From Echinometra lucunter (Eukaryota > Echinodermata > Echinoidea > Camarodonta > Echinometridae), in the NCBI GenBank assembly GCA_029962745.1, contig CM057158.1:6768465-6832464 (forward strand): 64,000 bases of DNA, in the 5' to 3' direction. Below, one piece after another: positions 44,460-58,000 of the stretch. The notes under the pieces were generated by a model. It had not been told where the DNA came from. It did no database searches and worked only from the letters and a program-made list of their open reading frames with translations. Numbering within the stretch: the stretch's first letter is position 1; the number at the start of each line of letters is the position of its first letter. The translations under genes were made by a program, and so were the position numbers.

Positions 44460-44560
44460 CAAACTTTCTGGAGAGATTGAAAGAGAAGAGAAAGAGCAAG
44501 AGAGAGAGAGAGAGGAGAGAGAGACAGGAAGAGAGATAGAGAAGAGGAAAGAGATACTAA
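44460..44560. repeat. GA-rich microsatellite
   Basis: GAGAGA and AGAGAG runs with interruptions. ORFs here are low-complexity. Confidence 0.85.
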
Positions 44561-44599
44561 CAGAAATAAATTGTATGCAATAATCATCCTCATTTTTTA

Positions 44600-44770
44600 T
44601 TAGTTAATACCCTCATTATCATTATCATCATTATTATCATCATCATTACTATTACTACTATTATTATATATTTTCATTCTTATCATTATTATTGTTATCA
44701 TCATCATTAGTAGTAGTATTGTCATTATCATTATTATCATTATTAATTATCATCATCATCATCATTAATG
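44600..44770. repeat. (ATT/ATC)n trinucleotide microsatellite
   Basis: About 170 bp of CATTATTATCATCATC-type trinucleotides with occasional ACT and AGT variants. Confidence 0.9.
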
Positions 44771-44844
44771 TCTTTGTCACTAATCTGTTTTAGGCTATTT
44801 CCAACAATTCAGTATAAATAATAATCCACTATACATAGTGCAGC

Positions 44845-45090
44845 TATACGCTAAATATACTCTACCGGGCTTTACAAAATACTGTAATTATTACACCCTC
44901 TGTAGCAGAGCTGCCATGATATGACGCTAAAAAGGGGCAGCAATTTCTTCCTACTGGGTACCCACTAATTACACCTTGGTGGAGAGTGGCAAACATAGAA
45001 TAATGTCTTGTCAAAAAGTTGGGATTCAAACCCTCATCCCTTTGAATGAGAGTCAAGTGACAGAACCACTACACCATGAATGATGACACC
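44845..45090 (-). mobile_element. tRNA-derived SINE
   Basis: On the minus strand: GGTGTAGTGGTTCTGTCACT, then GAGGGTTTGAATCCCAAC. The A-box-like TGGTGTAGTGG and B-box GGTTTGAATCC have tRNA spacing but no complete cloverleaf. The body continues through GTGTAATTAGTGGGTACCC to about 44845. Confidence 0.7.
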
Positions 45091-45299
45091 TCCAACAAAT
45101 ATTTTTTTTTTTTAAAGATCATTGTAATGATAATTAAAAGAATATCTAAAATTTTATTGATTTCCTTTTCTTGAAGATTACTTGCACAGCTCTTAGATCT
45201 AATGTCACTGACATTTATCAGTATAACAGAAGTTCATAGCAATGTGAAAGTACACCTCTACTCCTTGAAAGCAAAAAAAAAAAAAAAAAAAAATTATCA

Positions 45300-45848
45300 A
45301 ACAAGGCAATAGCCATGTGTCTCACCATGCTCGTGTGCAATCGTTCTTGCAGGGAAATTGTAACAATTAACCTCATTTGACCTTTGAGTCCCTTGTAAGC
45401 CATCTACCATCCAAGTTAGGTTACAAATCGGCTTATATGGTTCGAAATTAGTTACCAACCCCAGTAGAAACTTGGAGGTGAATTTAACATTTGACGTCAT
45501 TTGACCTTTGATCACCAAATAACAATAAGATCCCTGTAAGGCATCTACCATCCAAGTTTAGTTACAATGGGCTGGTGTTTCAAAAGTTAATAACCCCAGA
45601 AACTTGCAGGTAAACCTCAACATTTGAAGTCATTTGACCTTTAACTTACATGCATGACCTTTGACCCCCAAGTAAATTTGAGGTCCCTGTAGACTTGCAG
45701 AGCATCTACCATCCAAGTTTTGTTAAAAACATGCAAATGGTCGCAGTTATTCAAGTTTCATATGCATCACAGATGGAAGATGGATGGATGGACGACAGAC
45801 GGACAGACGTCCTTAGTCTCACTCCACCTTGGCAGCTTGACAAAAATT
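45300..45848 (+). repeat. GGCAATAGCC repeat family, copy 2
   Basis: Starts AAGGCAATAGCCATGTGTCTC and ends near AGTCTCACTCCACCTTGG. Internally TTTGACCTTTGA-type segments and CATCTACCATCCAAGTT recur about every 120-170 bp (45404, 45545, 45707), so the body is a short tandem array. Similar to 39118-39410 and 53070-53505. Confidence 0.75.
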
Positions 45849-46609
45849 GAGGACAAACAAAAGTAAAAACAAGCATTGCAAGAATATGAATTATAAATGG
45901 AAAGCTAGCCTCTACATTTTGTTGTTAGAAACATGGGACTATCACATCTCTTTAGAGATTGGAAAAATGGGAGTCATATTAACCAACGTTGTTGTCGTTG
46001 GTTTTTTTTCTTTTTTGCTTATTGAATGAAAAGGGATGAACTAAATCAACACTTTTGCAAATGCTTTATCTACCCCTGCCTATAGCCACCCCCTTCAATG
46101 CAATATGAAAAACAACATAAATAGCAACAACCCAGCTTCATGCAGACCCTCCACAGATCATCCGGCCCAGTTTCTATTAGTTTCATGATTTCCTGCTTTC
46201 TATGCATATCTCTCTCTTTTTCTTCCTCTCCTTATATTTATCTACCTAAACATCTATCTCATTTCTTTTTCCTTCTTCCACATTCCTCTTAACCAATACT
46301 TTTTTTTTTTATCAATATTTACTTCTAATATATGTTTAAACAAACACACATGAAGGCTGAAATAAAAACTGTAGGCAACAAGAATTTGATTGGATTTTAG
46401 AAAATATATATGATTTGTATATTTCAATTATTTCAATAAAAATTACAATATTAAGAATATCAATTTTTCGAAATAAGACACAACAGGTACAAAGATTCAA
46501 TATCACTGAATTCTAAAATGTGAATCATATTAACTTTTATCAATGAATTGAAAAAAAAAGAGGACTGAAGACTATCCAATGAACCAAATCATAAAATGAC
46601 CCAGTATGA

Positions 46610-46682
46610 TATGCAGCGCTTAGAAACATTTGTATTAAGCGCTATATAAATGTTGCATATTATTATTATTATTATTATTAAT
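46610..46682. mobile_element. Retroposon 3' tail
   Basis: CAGCGCTTAGAAAC and AAGCGCTATATAAATG followed by an (ATT)n tail resemble the conserved 3' tail shared by some LINE/SINE families. Only this short piece is recognisable. Confidence 0.5.
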
Positions 46683-46804
46683 GACTTTAGATAAATTCCA
46701 CTGTAAATCAATGAAAAAAAATTGAGACTAAAAATGCATACCATATTCAAATGGAAGACCCATTTCTTGAAGTAGGTCCCAGGTGTGACCAGTACCAGTC
46801 ACAC

Positions 46805-46975
46805 CTGGGAACCGTTTCATGAAAGTTGTCAGCACTGACAAGTTGTCATTCTCTGACAATTACCATAGTAACAGTCAGTGACCAGTGCTTCTCAGCCAAT
46901 CAAAACCAAGGATTTTACTGAAGTTGTCAGAAAATGACAAGTTAATGCTCACAACTTTCATGAAACAGTGCCCAG
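46805..46975. mobile_element. Hairpin MITE-like element, CTGGG/CCAAT family, copy 5
   Basis: The ends CTGGGAACCGTTTCATGAAA and, reverse-complemented, CTGGGCACTGTTTCATGAAA pair. TTGTCAG/CTGACAA pairs and CTCAGCCAATCAAAACC are inside. A small palindrome of CCCAGGTGTGAC and GTCACACCTGGG lies at its left border. Confidence 0.85.
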
Positions 46976-48736
46976 TAAGCCCTATAAATATTTTGTCTTT
47001 AAATTCAAATAAGTAAAACATTTCATTTTATGGTGATATACTTATATGGCATAAAAAAATCTAAGTGTAAAGATCTAGGTTTTGTACCACATTTTATAAC
47101 TCATTTCATAAATCAGTAAAATATGTGACAGATTTTATGCATACCTCTAAGAGATCAATTTTATATAAAAAGATGGATCACTCCTAAGCAAAGTAGTTTT
47201 CCTCCAACATTCCTTTCTTAGTTCCTACTTGAATGTTTACCATGTTTAAAGGCTCCCTACCTCCTTGCATGGTTACATCCACATTCCTTTTACTACAGTC
47301 AAAGACACTGGAGGCCCCCCCCCCCCCCCCCCAACCAACGACTCATTGCTAACAGGTTTATATTCAGATAAATTTTCTAAACTCTTTTGTTTATATTTAA
47401 AAAAAAAACATCTTACAAAATTAATATTCATGCACATCACATTCATTATATACAGAAGCAAGTAATCTTAATCAATATTTCTGCTTCTAAAAGCAACATA
47501 AAATGAATCAAAGCAATCACAAAAAACACAGATAGTATTCTACATAACATTTACCACTTAGGTAAAATAAAAATTTTCATACTCTATTGAGGAAGCACCA
47601 TCTACCCTACACATCAATCAAGGCAAGAAATACTGTGTAACTCTAAAGAGAAGAATACAAGATTGTTACATCAAGTTCAGCTCAAACGGAACATTATGAA
47701 CTGCATCAAGGATCTGCTCAAAATTCTTCTATTGGCCTGGTATTCAACACAAACAAATGAGTCTGTATGAGTCCATAAAAAGCATCTATCTGAAAAATTA
47801 GGCATGGGTGTCTATATCCTCTGGTCTCTGATTCACTGCTTACTGCACCATCAATTCCTCTGAACTGAAAAATGCAGTTCAGTTTGCAAAAAAGGTAATG
47901 TAAAGAACAATGCATGTGATGTGGCTTTTAAACACATATAAAAGGCATCAACTGACATCTGACTCAAATATATAATCCAATGACATATAATACAAAATAC
48001 TCTTAAAATAATTAAGTAATTGGGCTAGTATTAAAGTATCATACTCTATGATCAATTATTTTCGAATCAAGAGAATTGGCAAACTATCGTGCATTCATGA
48101 AAACTATTGCTCAAATACTTTAGAGACATATTTGGTTATTTACAGTTAGATTTGTTTTTGTTAATCTCCTTCCTCTTTGGCATAACAGGCACAAAACAAT
48201 ATAATTAGATTCCCACAGTAGGAATGCTTGAGAAGTGTAAATTGAACAAAACATATAAAGCAGACTGATTGTTGTCCAATTCATAACATAGAAAAGGACA
48301 CCACCTTGTACACACTACAGCTAAAATAGGTGAAAGAAGTTCATCTTATCACAAAAGTTCCCTAAAGCAGTCACATACAAATAACACCATTATTATGCTA
48401 TGGATGATTTGCTTTGAAATTTGAATATATTCTGAAGCATTTCGCACAAATACAAGTCTATATCAAAAACACATGAATAAAAACGTCCAGATACAAATAC
48501 ATGTACATTCAATTTCTAGTGAATAAATCTCAACACATTTAATATCTTGGGAAATAACCAGGAAAAACTGTTCATCATCATGGGAGTTCCAAAGATGTAT
48601 CTATACATCTGAATACATTACTTACTAACTACATTTATAGTTTTCAATATTCCAAGGTACTGATTACCATCAATTCTTTCCTATGAAGCATACCATGTAC
48701 AGTAATCTTATCTCATCTACGAGTAATCTACATGAT

Positions 48737-49184
48737 CTTAAGTTAAAGTCCCCAGTTTTCCGGGTTACAGAAAACGGAAAAATTTCACGGAATTTGGGAA
48801 GAACACGGAATTCACAGAATTTCACAGAAAACGTGATTTTATAGGCCCCCAAAATATGAATTACAAAAAATACAGAGAAAAACATAAACATCAAAGCAAA
48901 ATCCAATAAAACAAAACCATGCATCAGCGGAAAATCTGGATCAAACCTGTCCGCAGTGTTTAGCGTGTGTTCACCATGTTTTAGTTGCATCTGCATATAT
49001 ACTGTAGTGAGTGTATATTAGGGTAACTTATGCTTTTTCTAAGTTTTTTACTACATGTATATTACAATTGCTTTATCACAGGTTTTGCACATGTCACCAA
49101 ACAACACGGAATTTGAAGTTTGGAACAACGAAGAACACAGAATTTGCATTGTAGAAAACAGAAAACTGGGGACTTTATCTTAAG
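48737..49184. mobile_element. Inverted-repeat element with CTTAAG ends
   Basis: CTTAAGTTAAAGTCCCCAG at the left matches the reverse complement of the right end, CTTAAGATAAAGTCCCCAG. The interior contains repeated ACACGGAATTT and CACAGAATTT words. About 450 bp, no ORF. Confidence 0.75.
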
Positions 49185-49799
49185 TACATTATACGAACAA
49201 AGATGAACATTTCTTGAGTCCTTTGCCATCAAGCAGCTACATATTCAAGAAGAAATGCACCCTGTTAAAGAATGATACTGGAGCCTACAAATACTTAAAA
49301 CAAGCTGAAATACTAATCTTTAGCCACAGCGTACGACCCCAATTAACTGCCCCAAAGCTTTCGCTCCGTCCTGCCTAATTTGCATAAAATAAACAATTTG
49401 TTTACGCAAAACCGCTGTGGAGGAGTCTTGGCTAAACTGTAAATTCTCGCCTTAGAAATCACCAATTGAAATGAATCAAACTTCAAATTAAGAATGAGAG
49501 TTGTTCCTTCGCGTCATTATAACTATTTGTAGCAGAGTCATGTTTTAATATATGAAAAATTAGTGAAAGGAGATGTCTCTTTTTTTTTCTTTTTTTTTTA
49601 GTCAGCAAAAGTTACGTTATTTTTCATATTTTCCGTTGTTGCCCAAGATCGAATCTTGCATATATGTATGAACAATCAAAGTATATCAAAACTCCCCTCC
49701 GAATATCTTTTCAAAATTTATAGTCAAACGGTTATGTCGGGAAAAAAAATCCAAGGCAATGTCATTCACGAACCCTTCAAGATTCATCTCCTGTAGTCC

Positions 49800-50200
49800 C
49801 ATGTACTACGGTTCATGCATGCGCATGTCGTCATTCGCACTGTACTGCGCAGTGCGACTGTGCGAAGCTAACTGAACTATCTGTGGTGCAAACCGTACGA
49901 GACCTGTGCACTTTCAGAAAGTTCTAGCTGAAATTAATAGCTCTGAAAACACAGAACAAAACATGTTACAGTTAAAAAATAATGAACAGTTTTACAGAAA
50001 GGAAATTTGGAAGAAAATTATGTGCATACATTATTTTGGCCTCGCATAAACAGAGAAAAACTTGCTGCTTGCTGGGCTGCTAGTCCATCGACGGCCGCGT
50101 CCAGTACATACAGCGGTGCATGACGTAATGCACTCGACTTGGCTCATTCTTGGAAAAAGTCGGAAAAGCGCATGCGCAGTAGTTGCAGCTTACAGTGGTT
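49800..50200. promoter_or_regulatory. CpG-enriched patch with NRF1-like sites, gene unknown
   Basis: CATGCGCATG near 49820, CTGCGCAGTGCG near 49845 and GCGCATGCGC at 50168-50177 are NRF1-like palindromes in a locally GC-richer stretch. No coding exon could be tied to it. It could be a promoter of an unseen transcript or an old element. Confidence 0.3.
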
Positions 50201-52021
50201 TCATGTGGAAACCGTGATTTTTGAAGGCAGAAATACAGAAAACTACTCATTGCGCAAGCATGAAAAGGCACAGGGAGTTAGTCTGGACACTGAAGTCTAG
50301 TAGCATGTCAATTGTTTGCATATTCATGTTCTCCTACGGTTGTGTTGGGAAAAAATCAACACCTCTTCCCACGGTCCTCTAAAACTGAAAAATACTTATA
50401 CACTGTATTTCAAAAAATACCCAACCGATTTCAGAGAAAATGAAAATGAAGAAGAATATCATCATTTCTGATGTAATCTGAAATTTGTATGAATTTTGGT
50501 GCCAAAATAAGGGAGATATGAGAGGTTGTATTTTCGAGAATCATTGATCCTCTCTCAGCGAGGCATGCGGTAGCCGTTACGAATTCAAAAGCTTTAATGT
50601 GTTTCCGAGGATTTAATTGGGGTCCTACGCTGTTGCTGTCTTGATTTGCATGGGTCTCCATGAAATTTTCTTTTTGGTGTTTTATACTCAAGAACAACTT
50701 ATTGTAATAAACTCCTTTTCAAATTTTCGTTCGGATGCAACTTCAACCATCTTAAACCGCAGTGATAAAACTGATTGTGTACAAGTCATACTGGGGTCAT
50801 CAGCACATGAAACCACTTTAAATTTGTCAAAAAGGTGTATTAAGGCTTGTTCACATATTACACAGGCAAACCCCTGCGGTAAACCCTGCTGTTTTTTGCA
50901 TGTAAATGAATGGGATACGAGGGGGCGGAGAAAATATTGTGAGGCAAAAGGCATCTTTTTTTGCCTCCCACCAGCAAACCGGTGCGGGCCAAGCAGATTC
51001 TTATGAAGTTAGCAGAAAATATGACACTTTTAGGAAAACTCTCTTTTATTTGAGCGAGAATATCATTAATGTGCAGCTCATTATCAAAGCGGTGCATTAA
51101 AAAAGAAATGTGGGGGTTTTCTGCAGGGGTTTGCCACTGTATATTTGCAGAACTAATAGGCTATTTTGTCCAAGATATAGGGCTAGAGTTAGGGTTTAGT
51201 ATACATAATGTTTGGTCTAGGGGGGGAACTAAGAATTAGTTAGTGTAGGATACTGACTGGAGAGTCAATATTGCCAAAGTATGTGTTGTATTAACCAAAA
51301 ACGTTTCCAACAATAATTGCACTAGTAGGAATCAAGATTCTAAAAATGCAGAGTTAATGGGAAAGCTCACAAGCAATTTTAGTGTAGCATTAAAATAAAA
51401 TGGTAACCCAATCCATCACCAACAACTGAGTCTTGAATATTTGTTATTGACTCAAAATCAGTATCTTCATTTCTTTTCATTACTGTTAAGAATTTCTATT
51501 CATGGCAGGTATTTCAAATGTTGTATGCACGCCTCCCGTCAAGAGAATACTACTACAAACCTAAGAATATCCAAATTACGACAAATGTAAAAATTTTGGC
51601 AACACTGCAAAGCATACATTCAAAATTCATTATCATTGGCAACACTGAATATGAAACAAGTATTGCTTAGATAACTTTTACATACTCGCAGCATTATGAT
51701 GTTTAGCACGATAAGATGCAAAAGGCATATCAAATTGTAAAGCAATCAGATAGCATTGAAATTACATACAGCACAATGACTGAGGGCGAGTCCAAGCTAA
51801 TTTTGCTCCACGTGTGTCAGAACATTTTACACTATATCAAGCAGAGGCTTAAGAGAGCTTGCAAACTCAAAAAATGCAAATATCGATTAAAATTTATACT
51901 TGTAAGTCAATCCATGTTCAACACTGCATAACAGAATTCCATATTACTTGGACTTGGACTTGCCCTTGAAGAAAGGCCTCTCTTCCTCGATCTTTTCATA
52001 ATTAAGGCAAAAGGCCACAAA

Positions 52022-55000
52022 TTAGAATTTGTGAGTAAATGCAGCCAGCGCCCAGAAGGGAATCTTGATGAAACCTGGGATCAAGGCTCCAATCCATGTG
52101 TGTCCACCCATCAAGGCTAGCGACTTCAGCTGTCGGTAGTTCATCGGCCTGTGGCCATCGATGTCGGTGAAGCCGTACTCCTCAGCAAGCTCCATCGTGA
52201 GGAGCACACGGCCAGTTTTACGCATGATATTCTTGTCCACGGCAAGGTTGACTACGCACTTGCCGGCGTACTCAGGGCTCTCGCCCATCAAGAAGATGTC
52301 TCGTTGCTGTGGATGAAGGCAAAGGACAGATTACTGTCAGCACAAGCCATTGACAAGAAACTGAAACTCATTAAGGCTCTAACTTCAGCTCCTCAACTCA
52401 ATTTAACAGAAAAATGCCATTGTGCCATTGTTAATTTGTCACCGATTTTATCAGTTTGTTAGAACAACCATTCGCCTCTAACTCTTGACTCAAACTTAAA
52501 GCAACATTACCATGGAAAGCCCCCTAAACTTTTCTGTTGAAGCCACTGGCATTTTCAAGAAATAACACTCTGAATGATGTGTTTTAATTGGTGGCTTTTT
52601 CCCCTGCCCCTTGATGTGGGGGTTTCACCACACTACTCGCTCCATTCTACATGCAATGAAAAAGACAAGGGAAAAGCATAGAGATGGTCACGTATTTTCA
52701 TCACAATATGCTGAACAAAGTTCAATTTCTGACTCTCTCCTCCTCAGTAGTACCTACAACTCGACCCATAGCATTTCGTCCTTTGTCACACCTAATCCAT
52801 AAAACTCGGGTCACTACTTCCCTCTTCAGATTCTTACCTTTGCTTCATAGTCTCCAACCTTGACTGCTCACATCGGGATCTTTGAACTTTTCAAGGATGT
52901 GTTCTGTTTTGACTGCACCAGGCCACAGAGAGACGGCTGCAACATCATGCTTCTTTAACTCATGTGCACAGTCTGTGGCTAGCCTGTCAACCTGTCATAT
53001 TATATCACACAAACATAATACACTGTATTCATGTGCTGTTAAGCCGCTTAATAAGAACAGCTATATGATACAAGGCAATAGCCATAATGTGTCTTGCCAC
53101 GTTCGTGTGCATCATTCTTGCAGGTAAATTGTAACATTGGACCTCATTTGACCTCTGACCTACATACAGGACCTTTGACCCCAAATAACATTGAGGTCCC
53201 TGTAAGCCATCCACCATCCAAGTTAGGTTACAAATGGTGCTTATGGTTCGGAAGTTACCAACCCCGGTAGAAACTTGGAGGTAAAATTTAACATTTGACC
53301 TCATTTGACCTTTGACCTATACATGACCTTTGACCCCCACATAACATTGAGGTCCCTTAAAGCATCTACCATCTAAGTTTGATTACAAATGGGCAAATGT
53401 TCGCAAAGTTATTCAAGTTTAATAAGCGTCACAGACAGATGGACACCAGGACGCCGCTAAGGATCCCTTTAATAGTCTCGCTCAGCCTAGGTGTCTGGAC
53501 AAATACTGTATCTGTCACAATTAAAGCTGAAATATTACTCTTGGAAATACATGAAAAATGTGAAGTAACAACCTGCAGGAGCACAATTAAAGATAAAATT
53601 TTCATTAGAACTTGTCCCTGTCTCACTTGACCCTCTACTTCTTTATCTCAGCAACAATAAAAAATGAAACTGGTGCCAAGAAAGGCACAGCCTGAATACT
53701 GTACATGGATATATCCAGAGTAGATGGGGGAAAAAATCATATCAAAATGGTCATCTTATTAAAATGAATGCAATAACATTTCTTGCAAACTTACCGCAGC
53801 CTTTCCCACACCATAGGCAACATTAAAGAGGTACCTAAGACCCCCTCCTGATGAGATATTCACAATCAGACCTTGTTTAGCTGGGACCATCAGTTTGGCT
53901 GCATACACAGTACATATGTAATGATTCCTGCACATGAAAATTGGAAGATAAATCAGCATCCTTTCACGCTTAACTACTGCATGTATACATTGTTTTGACA
54001 ATATAAATGGCATCCTTTAACTGATAACACACTTATCTCTTTGGTTAAAAAGATTTTTCCCCTTCTTTATTTACCAAAGAAAGCCTCTCAGTTGCCAAAT
54101 GGGACAAAAAATATGAGGTACTTCACAAAATATTCCCTTTTTTCACCTTTCACTACAACTTCTTTTTGATGAAAAAAATTGTGTCCCCAAAATAAGAAAA
54201 CATGCCCTGAAGAAGAGAAAAACCTAGGGGCTTCCTTGCCATCTCTTTTCATATCTACAGGGACCATATGAGTGACTTTAAATAGCATTCCTCAGAGCCT
54301 CAAAGTATTCCAGACTTCCTTACCTAAGGCCGACATTATTGACATCATCCCAGATAGTTTCAGGTAGCTCCCAGAATGGGACATTCACTGCATTCATCAG
54401 AGACTGTAAAATAATTTTAAGGAATCTTTTAATCCACACATACATGTACCTCTGACATATGCCAGAATATAACACTATTATTACCATAAGGTGGCCTCAG
54501 AAAAAGTTATAGAAATAATAACAAAAAATGTCATAATTTTCATCTTTAGGTCTATGTATTGTCTTGAAGCTTATGCCATTTCCAGTGCATAGTTAGACAC
54601 CTTGTGTAATATCTTATCAGGAAAGATAACCGGTGTGCTTAAAGGTCACATTCAAAGAAAATCACAAATATGGCAAATAATGTATCACAAGAAACTGGCA
54701 AGCTTACAGATAGCAATCATATCAGTTTTACATCAACTACGTATCAGACAAATAATACAAATAAAACCACCACCTAGCATCTGTGATATACGAGCGATTT
54801 GCAAGAAAAATAATGTTTTAATGACGTCATTGAAGGCTCCAATCCTGCCCAAGCAGACAACATCCCATAAAGAATGAACATAATTGCATTGTAATTATTT
54901 CTCATATTATAAAGAATTTAGTGTATTCAAACGTGCCTATATTTCACACCATTCTAAAAGGGAAATGAAACTGATTCTGATGGCTGAAATCTTTTGTTTG

Positions 55001-58000
55001 ATCGTTAACCCTTATCTTATCGTATTTACAATCAAAGAAACCACACTTTCAAATTGAAAAGCCCACTGAATGAATGCACGGACGGTATTCGTTCCCTCAT
55101 GAAACGCTGAACATACCAAGGCGTATGCAGATGAAAATTTAATGGCGTCTATTTTGTTTACATTACAAGCGACTGATACATTTATTCTGTAACACTTCAT
55201 TTTCCATCCAAATAATACCATACACGGGTTCAGAGTGAGGCAATGAATTAAACATTTAGACTGATGCTAGTGAAGTGAGAGAAATAACTGAATAGAAGAC
55301 GACAAAACAGGCACTAAAAATGTGTGAGATGTTATGGAACATCGTCTGCTTGTGCAGCTAACATCCCACCTATGACGTCACACATCTCAGAGGCATTCGG
55401 AGAGCTCTTCAGGTGCTATGTTGGGGTTGTATTTTAGCGCTTTGTAATTTATTGATAATAATCATTACTTCGAATGCTTCCAAGCGTTGAATATTGACAA
55501 ACTTGTCTGATCCAAGCTTCACCTATGCAATAATGAAAATTAATCAAGTTTTTAAAATCAATGAATATGTGCTTTAAGGAGATATAGGCTTGCTCATGAC
55601 ACACGGCCTTGTATCTAAAATATTAATTTCATCAAACTAATAAGGAATTTTAGAAGAGTATGGTTTAACTCAATATAATCATTATTGAAAAAAGGTTACA
55701 TTAACCCGACATTCCCTACGATACTCAAATCTATGCAATACACGTTTGTAGATCTCTATACTGTTAAATGACCTACCACAACAAACTTCGAAGAAGTGAT
55801 GGATGCTATGTTTTCTAAAATGTCACAAAGACCTTGTACAAGCAAAGGGAAAATTAAAGTAAATATTTACTGATTTTGAAAACTGACTATTGCACAGGTG
55901 AAGCTTACATTTGTAGAATGGACATGGTTATCAAAATTTAATGCTTAGAGACATTCGGAGTAATGATGATTATCGATTATAAAAAGGTAAAATACAGTCC
56001 TATATATGTGTAGCACCTGAAGGGATTATCATCAATTATAAAAAGGTAAAATATGGCCCACACAGCACCTGAAAAGCTCTCTGAATTAGGGCCGTGCACA
56101 GAATTTTTTTCCTGGGGGGGCAAGAATACGTAAAATTTTCGAAGAAACACAGAAGTGAGGGAGCAAAGTGACCGAGCTGGTCACTCTCCATTCATTTTAT
56201 GCACAGAATTTAACATTTTCTTCATTTTCAAGAAAAAGAGAAATTCTTTTGATTTACTGTTTGAGTATGGCAATGCTATATCAATTCTGCAAGCATTTTG
56301 AAAAGAATTATGTTGATTCCTGACTCAAAATTTCATATAAATCAATTTTTTTGAAAAATCATACACAAAATGAATGGAGAGTTGTCCATGATGAAATCAC
56401 AGATGCTGGCAGTTGCCAACTCAAGGATCCCTATAATAGGGATTTACTTAAACTTTCAAAATTCATAACTCTTGAACGGATTGTCCGATTTTGCTCAAAC
56501 TTTCACTGTCTATCTTTCTTGTTCATCTCTCTTCACTAAAAGCACACTGATGCCAGGGTCGCATTCTCCTTTAAATGCCTTAAATTCTCTACTCATTATA
56601 AAAGGATCACATATTTCACAAAATCTGCTCAGCAAATGCAGTTGAATAACAGGTTTCAATATTAAATGCAAGTTTGCTTTGACTTTGTCACAGCGTATTT
56701 GCAGTCATTATATGAGTTCAAGAATACCATGAATCCAGGTCCACCCTCCCCTACTTAATATTACAAGTGTGAACATGAGTCAGCACAACAGCTTTTTAGC
56801 TTCCTGTGAAAAAAAGGTGTGAGGCTATTGCGAGTCATAGCAATGGAAACAAGCAATTTGACCACATTTGATCGACAATTATGCTTCCGCTTTCCATGCA
56901 ATTTTCAATTTACACACATGTAAGCAAAAGCTACAAACTAGTAAACATTACGAAGGACAGACAACCCGAAAACATCATGCCTCCAGCACCACCGTCAGAG
57001 GGTGGAGACATACTATTTTGTCGACATAACATGTATGTCTCTTCATTTACTAACCATTGACAAGAAGTACCCTCATAAAGATAACAACTCACAGTCCAAG
57101 AGCATTTGACTCAGTGAAATGAATAAATGAAGTATTTGCCCTATTTTTAAAGCAAGGCCTGGAGCTTGCCAACTTACAGAGACTGCAGCGTAAGCATTGT
57201 TGACCAAAACATCAAGACGACCTTTCTGTTCCTTCTCTATCCTTTCAAAGAGCGATTTGATCTGATCATCTTTAGAGTGGTCACACTGGACAGGAACACA
57301 CTTGCCTCCCCTTTCTTCAATCTACAAGAAAATAAAAAACAGATGGGACTAATCAATAAAAAACAAAATGGATATGACTGCATCTCCTTTATATTCATTT
57401 AACTTCATGGCTTAAATTTTTCTTGAATTATTGTAATAACTGGTACAAATAACCGATAATTACATGTTAATTAATTGACCGCTCTGACACTGACCTTTGA
57501 CCTAAAATCCCAAAAGTCTAATCACTCAGTCTCCTTATAGTCGTGCATACCAATAGTTGAAATATAGTGATAACAAAACTAACAAGGTCTTTGAATTTCA
57601 TACACAATGACCTACTATGACATTTGAACTCTGACCTATTTATTCCAAAATCTAACCAGATCATCTTCCTGTGGTGATGCATACAAGCACAAAGTTTGAA
57701 GTTCATACCTCAAATGGTTCTTGAGATCTGGTGTTAACGAGGCTAAACCTGAAATTTCAGAAATTGACCTCTGTGAACTTTGACATTTGACCTAGATATC
57801 CCAAAATCTAATCAGATAGTTTTTTCATGATGACATATTACGAGCAGAGCAACATGCTTGCACTTGATACCTCATTTGGTTCTTGAGATCCAGGCTTGAG
57901 ATATTGCATTGACAAGAAAGTGGGAAGGACGGATAGATGGACATTATGGACAAACATGAAAATATAGTGCTCTGCTCCTGTGCCACTTTTGGTGGGCAGA

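Larger units (their letters stand above)
45849..52021. other. Intergenic region, no gene recognised
   Basis: No supported coding frame. It holds a SINE/LINE-type tail near 46610-46680 (AAGCGCTATATAAATG then ATT repeats), the hairpin element 46805-46975, the inverted-repeat element 48737-49184 and a CpG- and NRF1-rich patch at 49800-50200. The DHRS1 3' UTR must occupy part of the right end. Confidence 0.4.

Noticed and set aside
44845..45090. Functional tRNA gene on the minus strand
   Set aside because: Same reason: promoter boxes only, with an unrelated body.
50617..51100. Several 60-130 aa frames on both strands
   Set aside because: They overlap one another in conflicting frames, lack recognisable domains and have no splice or codon support.
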